Assembly (NCBI GenBank): GCA_008180335.1
Contig: VTEF01000001.1
Coordinates: forward strand, 312,636-376,635
Length of the DNA stretch: 64,000 bases
DNA from: Priestia megaterium
GTDB lineage: Bacteria > Bacillota > Bacilli > Bacillales > Bacillaceae_H
Direction of reading: 5' to 3'
Under the pieces are notes generated by a model. That model made no database searches. It saw nothing but the letters and a program-made list of their open reading frames with translations, and was not told where the DNA came from. A program made the position numbers and the translations under genes. Of the stretch, positions 58,820-64,000 are shown piece after piece (the stretch's first letter is position 1; every line of letters begins with the position of its first letter).

Positions 58820-60958
58820 GTGTCAAAGTTTCGACTGCTGAGACAAACAATGGCACAGATCGAGCGGTTACGGTTAATTCAAATAGGGCTGTATGCTTTA
58901 CTAGGTATTGTGATGTTTGCATCGATGTATAGCAATGTAAAGCCAGAGGAATTAGATTTAAGGCTATTATCGATTTCACCGCAAACGATTTACTCGCCCA
59001 TTACCATTGAAGATAAAGAAAGTACAGAAAAAAAGAGGGCAGAGGCACAACAAGCCGTTGAAGATGTGTATACACAAAAAACAGAATATGCACAAAACCA
59101 AGTCGATCTTGTAGCATCTATTTTTGATGCGATTATAGAAGTGAATAAAGAATATGAACAATCAGACCGTACCGATGACAATGTAGAAGAAATCATAAGT
59201 GCCAAACAAAAGTTGTTATCGGACAAGTTACCAGAAGACATTCAAAAAAATTTATCACAAGAAACCATTAAACAGTTACTCCAAGAAAATAATGATGATT
59301 TATCAATAGCAAAAGATGCAGTGGTAACAGCCGTTCACCACGTAATGAAAAATCAAGTAATGATTAACGATGTTGAAGCTATGAAAGATCAGGCAGAAAG
59401 TCAACTTGTTTACACAAACGTCAGCAACTCATTACGGAAATCAATGTATGAAATTGCACGCTTTTCAATTATTCCAAACGTAATTTATGACCCAAAGAAA
59501 ACAGCTGAAAATCGTCAAGCAGCCGTTGAAAAAATAGAGCCTGTTCGCATTAAGCAAGGTCAAATTATTGTTGAAGAAAATCAGCTGATTAATGCAGATA
59601 TTTATCGCCAGCTTCAATTAGCAGGCCTTTTAAATAATAAAGGCACTTTGAAGCCATTTGTGGGTTTATTTTTATTAATTATAACCATGCTTAGTGGTGT
59701 GATTTATTATTTAAAAGAATTTCATAAAAAAGCGTATCAACCATTGTTGCTGTATGTTATTATTTCAGCAATTACGATAGCATTAATGAAGATTTTAAGC
59801 TTTTTTCAGCAAATGGATTTATCGGAAATTGGCTATTTAGCCCCTGTAGCTGTGGGAGGTATTCTCATTCGAGTTCTGATGGATGAGAAGGTGGCAATTA
59901 TGTCTAGCATTGTGTTTGCAATATGTGGAAGTGTTATTTTTAATGGTGAATTAACAACATCATTTAATATGAATATTGGGATTTATTTCTTAATTAGTAA
60001 CGTCGCAGCCGTGTTGTTTTTAAGTAAGAAACACCGAAAATCACACGTATTGCAAGCCGGTTTAATTGTAGCATTGGTAAATGTGATCGTCAGCTTTTCC
60101 ATTATTTTTATTAAAAATGGCCAACTAGGAACAGTAGAATTAGGCTATTATAGTATGATGGCTATGGCTTCTGGTATTATAGCAGCTGTATTAGCTATTG
60201 GGCTTTTACCATTCTTTGAAAGCGGGTTTGGTATTTTATCAACAATGAAATTAATTGAATTATCTAGTCCAAACCATCCATTATTAAGAAAGATTTTAAC
60301 GGAAACACCTGGTACATACCATCATAGTGTGATGGTAGCAAACTTATCAGAAGCTGCCTGTGAAACCATTGGGGCAAATGGCTTGCTGGCAAGAGTGGGT
60401 GCTTATTATCATGATATCGGGAAAACAAAAAGACCACAGTACTTTATTGAAAATCAGATGAATATTACGAATCCCCATGATCAGCTAGACCCGAAAGTTA
60501 GTAAAAATATTATTATTGCACATGCTACCGATGGGTCAGAAATTTTAAGAAAACATAAATTCCCAAAAGAAATTATAGAAATCGCAGAACAGCATCATGG
60601 AACAACATTGCTGAAGTATTTTTATCACAAAGCTTTGGAGCAAACAGATGAAAAAGTAAACGAGCAAGATTATCGTTATCCAGGCCCAAAACCGCAATCA
60701 AAAGAAGCGGCGGTTATTTGTATTGCTGATAGTGTCGAAGCAGCTGTTCGATCGATGCCAAATCCTACGCCAGCAAAAATTGAAGGCTTGGTTCGTAGTA
60801 TTATTAAAGACCGATTGCAGGATGAACAATTAATTGAATGTGATTTGACATTGAAGGAATTAGAGCTAGTCAGACAAGCGCTATGTGAGACATTAAATGG
60901 TATATTCCATTCAAGAATTGAGTATCCTGAACTAAAAAAACAGAAGGTGAACGTATGA
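58820..60958 (+). CDS. pgpH: Cyclic-di-AMP phosphodiesterase PgpH (YqfF)
   Basis: A 712-residue 7TM-HD protein. An N-terminal helix (about 22-40) and a large extracellular 7TMR-HDED domain (about 45-270) precede seven transmembrane helices (about 275-470). A cytosolic HD domain follows, with [26 protein letters not shown] and EQHHG. It hydrolyses c-di-AMP to pApA and so affects osmolyte and wall balance. GTG start after AAGGGGGAA. It overlaps ybeY by four bases. Confidence 0.96.
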   Translation: MSKFRLLRQTMAQIERLRLIQIGLYALLGIVMFASMYSNVKPEELDLRLLSISPQTIYSPITIEDKESTEKKRAEAQQAVEDVYTQKTEYAQNQVDLVASIFDAIIEVNKEYEQSDRTDDNVEEIISAKQKLLSDKLPEDIQKNLSQETIKQLLQENNDDLSIAKDAVVTAVHHVMKNQVMINDVEAMKDQAESQLVYTNVSNSLRKSMYEIARFSIIPNVIYDPKKTAENRQAAVEKIEPVRIKQGQIIVEENQLINADIYRQLQLAGLLNNKGTLKPFVGLFLLIITMLSGVIYYLKEFHKKAYQPLLLYVIISAITIALMKILSFFQQMDLSEIGYLAPVAVGGILIRVLMDEKVAIMSSIVFAICGSVIFNGELTTSFNMNIGIYFLISNVAAVLFLSKKHRKSHVLQAGLIVALVNVIVSFSIIFIKNGQLGTVELGYYSMMAMASGIIAAVLAIGLLPFFESGFGILSTMKLIELSSPNHPLLRKILTETPGTYHHSVMVANLSEAACETIGANGLLARVGAYYHDIGKTKRPQYFIENQMNITNPHDQLDPKVSKNIIIAHATDGSEILRKHKFPKEIIEIAEQHHGTTLLKYFYHKALEQTDEKVNEQDYRYPGPKPQSKEAAVICIADSVEAAVRSMPNPTPAKIEGLVRSIIKDRLQDEQLIECDLTLKELELVRQALCETLNGIFHSRIEYPELKKQKVNV

Positions 60959-61425
60959 GTTTAGTAATTGATTTTATTGACGAAACAAATGAAGTGACAA
61001 ATGAGCAACAAATCGAACTCGAAAAATTGTTGGCTTTAGCTGCAGAGAAAGAAGGAATAGCAGATGATGCCGAAATCTCCATTACATTTGTAGATAATGA
61101 TCGTATTCAAGAAATTAATCGAGAGTATCGTGATAAGGATAAGCCTACAGATGTAATTTCATTTGCGCTAGAAGAGATGGGGGAAGATGAAATTCATATT
61201 GTTGGTGAAGATATGCCCCGTGTGTTAGGTGATATTGTTATTTCTATCCCTAAAACTCAAGAGCAAGCAAATGAGTACGGTCACTCTTTCATGAGAGAGT
61301 TAGGATTTTTGACTGTACATGGCTTTTTACACTTGCTTGGTTACGATCATGAAACACCTGAAGACGAAACAAAGATGTTTACACGTCAAAAGGATATTCT
61401 AGAGCAATATGGCCTTACGCGATAA
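60955..61425 (+). CDS. ybeY: Endoribonuclease YbeY
   Basis: A 156-residue zinc endoribonuclease involved in 16S rRNA 3' processing and 70S quality control. The zinc motif [11 protein letters not shown] (H-x3-H-x5-H) is intact, with the conserved [21 protein letters not shown] overlaps the pgpH stop (ATGA), giving tight coupling. Its end overlaps dgkA by 17 bases. Confidence 0.97.
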   Translation: MSLVIDFIDETNEVTNEQQIELEKLLALAAEKEGIADDAEISITFVDNDRIQEINREYRDKDKPTDVISFALEEMGEDEIHIVGEDMPRVLGDIVISIPKTQEQANEYGHSFMRELGFLTVHGFLHLLGYDHETPEDETKMFTRQKDILEQYGLTR

Positions 61426-61783
61426 AAAAGACCTAAAGAAGGTAGTTCGAAGCTTTGGATATGCGTTTGAAGGCTTAATTCAAGTAATCAAGACTGAAAC
61501 AAACATGCAAATTCATGTATGTGCATCCATTGTAGTTCTAGCATTAGGTGCATGGTGTCAATTATCAGCGATGGAATGGATAATTGTCTTACTTTTAATT
61601 GCTGGCATGTTTAGTTTAGAACTGATAAATACAGCAATTGAAAAGGCGGTAGATTTAATTACAAAAACGCATCACCCTCTTGCAAAACACGCAAAAGATG
61701 CAGCAGCAGCAGCTGTTCTTATCTATGCGTGTTTTGCTGTTGTGATAGGGATAATCATTTTCGGGAAATATCTTTTGGAGTAA
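61409..61783 (+). CDS. dgkA: Undecaprenol/diacylglycerol kinase DgkA
   Basis: A 124-residue trimeric-type membrane kinase with three transmembrane helices (about 31-47, 52-70 and 95-118). The signature [13 protein letters not shown] with [16 protein letters not shown] is present. In B. subtilis this enzyme phosphorylates undecaprenol for wall-lipid recycling. ATG 61409 overlaps ybeY by 17 bases and has only a weak ribosome site, so coupled translation is likely. The gene cdd, which follows in B. subtilis, is absent. Confidence 0.94.
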   Translation: MALRDKKDLKKVVRSFGYAFEGLIQVIKTETNMQIHVCASIVVLALGAWCQLSAMEWIIVLLLIAGMFSLELINTAIEKAVDLITKTHHPLAKHAKDAAAAAVLIYACFAVVIGIIIFGKYLLE

Positions 61784-61817
61784 TTGTCTGTTTGTTTGTA
61801 TTCTTCATATGCGGTTA

Positions 61818-61826
61818 TGCTATAAT
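61818..61826 (+). promoter_or_regulatory. Extended -10 promoter of era
   Basis: TGCTATAAT is a perfect extended -10. A poor -35 (TTGTAT) lies 19 bases from the hexamer. Confidence 0.65.
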
Positions 61827-61886
61827 GAGAATAAAATTAAAGATAGAAAGTAACTATGTGAATGCAAAATTCATCGGAGGATTTAC

Positions 61887-62792
61887 ATGAGTAATAATAA
61901 ATTTAAATCAGGTTTTGTTTCAATTATTGGAAGACCTAATGTAGGAAAGTCAACATTCTTAAATCGGGTGATTGGACAAAAAATCGCCATCATGAGTGAT
62001 AAACCGCAGACAACACGAAATAAGATCCAAGGTGTATACACAGAAGAAAGTGCTCAGATTATTTTTATTGATACACCTGGCATTCATAAACCAAAACATA
62101 AACTCGGAGATTTTATGATGAAAGTAGCGCAAAATACACTCAAAGAAGTGGATTTAGTGTTATTTATGATTAATGCTGTAGAAGGATTAGGTCGTGGAGA
62201 TGAGTTTATCATTGAGCGCCTAAAGGATACGAATACACCTGTATTTCTAGTAATTAATAAAATTGATGAAATTCATCCAGACGAATTGCTGTCAATTATT
62301 ACAACGTATAAAGACCTATACCCATTTGCAGAAATTGTCCCAATCTCTGCACTACAAGGAAATAATGTAGAACGATTATTAGATCAAATCAAACAGCGTT
62401 TACCAGAAGGGCCTCAATATTATCCTGCTGATCAAGTAACAGACCACCCGGAGCGATTTATCATTACTGAATTAATTCGTGAAAAAGTTTTACATTTGAC
62501 GCGTGAAGAAATTCCTCATTCAATCGCTGTTGTCATGGATTCAATGCAGCGTCGAGATAACGGGGCTGTGTATGTAGGTGCAACAATTATTGTAGAGCGG
62601 GATTCTCAAAAAGGGATTGTTATTGGTAAACAAGGAAAAATGTTAAAGGAAGTGGGCCAGAAAGCCCGTACAGATATTGAAGCGCTGTTAGGATCAAAAG
62701 TCTTTTTAGAATTATGGGTTAAAGTCCAAAAAGACTGGCGCAATCGAGCATCACATTTACGTGATTTTGGATTCCGTGAAGATGAGTATTAA
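61887..62792 (+). CDS. era: Ribosome-assembly GTPase Era
   Basis: A 301-residue GTPase that binds the 3' end of 16S rRNA and checks 30S maturation. Motifs are [10 protein letters not shown] (G1), [10 protein letters not shown] (G3) and NKID (G4), followed by a C-terminal KH domain with [16 protein letters not shown] follows TCGGAGG. It is the functional neighbour of YbeY and PhoH in rRNA processing. Confidence 0.98.
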   Translation: MSNNKFKSGFVSIIGRPNVGKSTFLNRVIGQKIAIMSDKPQTTRNKIQGVYTEESAQIIFIDTPGIHKPKHKLGDFMMKVAQNTLKEVDLVLFMINAVEGLGRGDEFIIERLKDTNTPVFLVINKIDEIHPDELLSIITTYKDLYPFAEIVPISALQGNNVERLLDQIKQRLPEGPQYYPADQVTDHPERFIITELIREKVLHLTREEIPHSIAVVMDSMQRRDNGAVYVGATIIVERDSQKGIVIGKQGKMLKEVGQKARTDIEALLGSKVFLELWVKVQKDWRNRASHLRDFGFREDEY

Positions 62793-63011
62793 GAAGTTTT
62801 TCATTAACTGATTAATGTAACGATAGACTGCTTTTAAGAGTAGTTTCTTCTACACCGGCTGTTCATTCTTAAACAAGGATGTTAAATGTTAGCTAAATGA
62901 GAAGCGGATTTGTAAAAAATTGTGTTACATGATTTTAGTTCGGAAGGCTATTCTAAATATAAGAAATTGAAATATGTATCTGATCTTTATGATTAGAAAG
63001 GTGGGAGTTCT

Positions 63012-63155
63012 ATGTTGAATTTTACCTGGAACATCTTTTCACAAACAGGTAGCATCGATACATACCTCCTTTTCAAAGAGCTTGAAAAAGAGGTAACAGA
63101 AAGGCCCGGAACATATGAAGACGATAATGATGTTCTCAATTCTCCAATTTCTTAG
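63012..63155 (+). CDS. yqzL: YqzL family small protein
   Basis: A 47-residue acidic protein (MLNFTWNIFSQTGSIDTYLL at the N-terminus) of the YqzL type found between era and recO in Bacillus. The ATG follows AAAGGTGGGAG by about 5 bases. It is short but well placed and has a strong ribosome site. Function unknown. It lies 28 bases before recO and probably shares its transcript. Confidence 0.88.
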   Translation: MLNFTWNIFSQTGSIDTYLLFKELEKEVTERPGTYEDDNDVLNSPIS

Positions 63156-63183
63156 CCTTCCGTGTGATGGTAGGTGATTGAAA

Positions 63184-63948
63184 GTGTTTAAAAAGTGTGA
63201 AGGAATTGTTATTCGAACGAATGACTATGGTGAATCTAATAAGATTGTTACCATCTATTCACGTGAACTTGGCAAAGTTGGCTTAATGGCAAGAGGGTCA
63301 AAAAAACCAAGCAGCCGTTTAGCTTCTGTGACACAATTATTTACGTATGGTTATTTCTTTATACAGGCAGGATCAGGAATGGGAACACTTCATCAAGGTG
63401 AAGTGATTTCCTCTATGAGAAGCATACGCGAAGATATCTTTACAACCGCGTATGCTTCTTATATTCTAGAATTAACAGATAAAGTGACGGAAAATAATAA
63501 ACCAAACCCGTTCTTATTTGAATTGTTATATCAAACGTTAGCTTATATGAATGAAGAATATGATGCAGAGATTTTAACGTATATTTATGAGATGAAAATG
63601 TTAAATGTATTAGGGTTATATCCGATACTGGATGAATGTGCCGTTTGTCATGAGAAGGAAGGAACATTTCACTTTTCTATTCGCGAAGGAGGATTTATTT
63701 GCCATCGCTGTTTAGAGAAGGATCCTTACCACTTGAAACTTAGTCCAATAACTGTAAAACTGTTGCGTTTGTTTTATTATATTGATTTAAAGAGGCTAGG
63801 CTCGATTTCTGTTAAAAGTGAGACGAAAAAGCAGTTGAAATTTGTTATTGATCAATATTATGATGAATACTCTGGGTTGTTTTTGAAAACTAAACGTTTC
63901 TTAAATCAAATGGAATCGTTAAAGCAGGCGCTGCCAGATCGAAAATGA
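63184..63948 (+). CDS. recO: DNA repair protein RecO
   Basis: A 254-residue recombination mediator that loads RecA onto SSB-coated DNA with RecR. The N-terminal OB fold ([19 protein letters not shown]) is followed by a helical domain and a four-cysteine zinc finger (CAVCHEKEG and CHRC). The GTG at 63184 is about 7 bases after AGGTGA; the TTG at 63178 touches the ribosome site and is less likely. The 52 bases after it show no feature before the window ends. Confidence 0.96.
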   Translation: MFKKCEGIVIRTNDYGESNKIVTIYSRELGKVGLMARGSKKPSSRLASVTQLFTYGYFFIQAGSGMGTLHQGEVISSMRSIREDIFTTAYASYILELTDKVTENNKPNPFLFELLYQTLAYMNEEYDAEILTYIYEMKMLNVLGLYPILDECAVCHEKEGTFHFSIREGGFICHRCLEKDPYHLKLSPITVKLLRLFYYIDLKRLGSISVKSETKKQLKFVIDQYYDEYSGLFLKTKRFLNQMESLKQALPDRK

Positions 63949-64000
63949 CTAGATAAGGCAAACCAAATGATCAATTCAAACTTTAGTTAGCTTTTCATTC

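Overview
The window is a low-GC Firmicute chromosome segment from an endospore-forming Bacillaceae (Bacillus/Priestia-like). Gene order follows the Bacillus subtilis yrrB-to-recO block almost gene for gene, and it carries sporulation genes (sigK, sda, gpr, yqxA, yqfC, yqfD, a YjcZ-type peptide), the late competence operon (comEA-EB-EC, comER) and a HrcA/CIRCE heat-shock operon. AGGAGG-type ribosome sites and many GTG/TTG starts also fit. I see no rRNA, tRNA, CRISPR array, prophage or IS transposase.

Layout. 1-10 kb: TPR protein yrrB, recD2, small proteins, AI-2E permease yrrI, T-box-controlled alaS, then yrzL-ruvX, yrzB and mltG. 10-18 kb: the tRNA wobble-uridine modification operon (trmR, yrrN, yrrO) with udk, then greA, pbpI and yrrS. 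18-23 kb: methionine-to-cysteine recycling (yrrT, mtnN, mccA, mccB, yrhC). 23-26.5 kb: a yrzI-type small-ORF operon with an attenuator-like leader, an uninterrupted sigK, a YjcZ-like peptide, pssA, psd and sda with a DnaA-box cluster. 27-32 kb: yqeG-yqeH-aroE-yqeI-nadD-yqeK-rsfS-yqeM. 32-38 kb: comER, comEA-EB-EC, yqzM, holA, rpsT. 38-52 kb: gpr, yqxA, lepA, hemW, hrcA-grpE-dnaK, dnaJ-prmA-rsmE-mtaB. 52-64 kb: a decayed deoC, rpsU, yqeY, the SigW-type yqeZ-floA-yqfB operon, yqfC-yqfD-phoH-pgpH-ybeY-dgkA, era, yqzL, recO.

Most of the window is ordinary core genome. Two parts stand out. First, a repeat family of alternating 41-bp (R) and 82-bp (S) blocks occurs at three sites. It forms a 123-bp-period tandem array exactly between yrrN and yrrO, a divergent R-S-R copy directly after ruvX, and a partial copy at the window start. 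Its predicted stem shows compensatory base changes between copies. Second, the yrzI-like operon combines a strong promoter, a 32-codon leader ORF, three mutually exclusive hairpins, a YrzI-family peptide and a 19-codon ORF resembling the translation-dependent Rae1 cleavage target known in B. subtilis.

Compared with B. subtilis (from memory), spoIIP is missing between gpr and yqxA, cdd is missing between dgkA and era, and sigK has no skin element. A deoC remnant lies between mtaB and rpsU. Start codons were chosen by ribosome-site spacing and family length, so several differ from the longest possible ORF.
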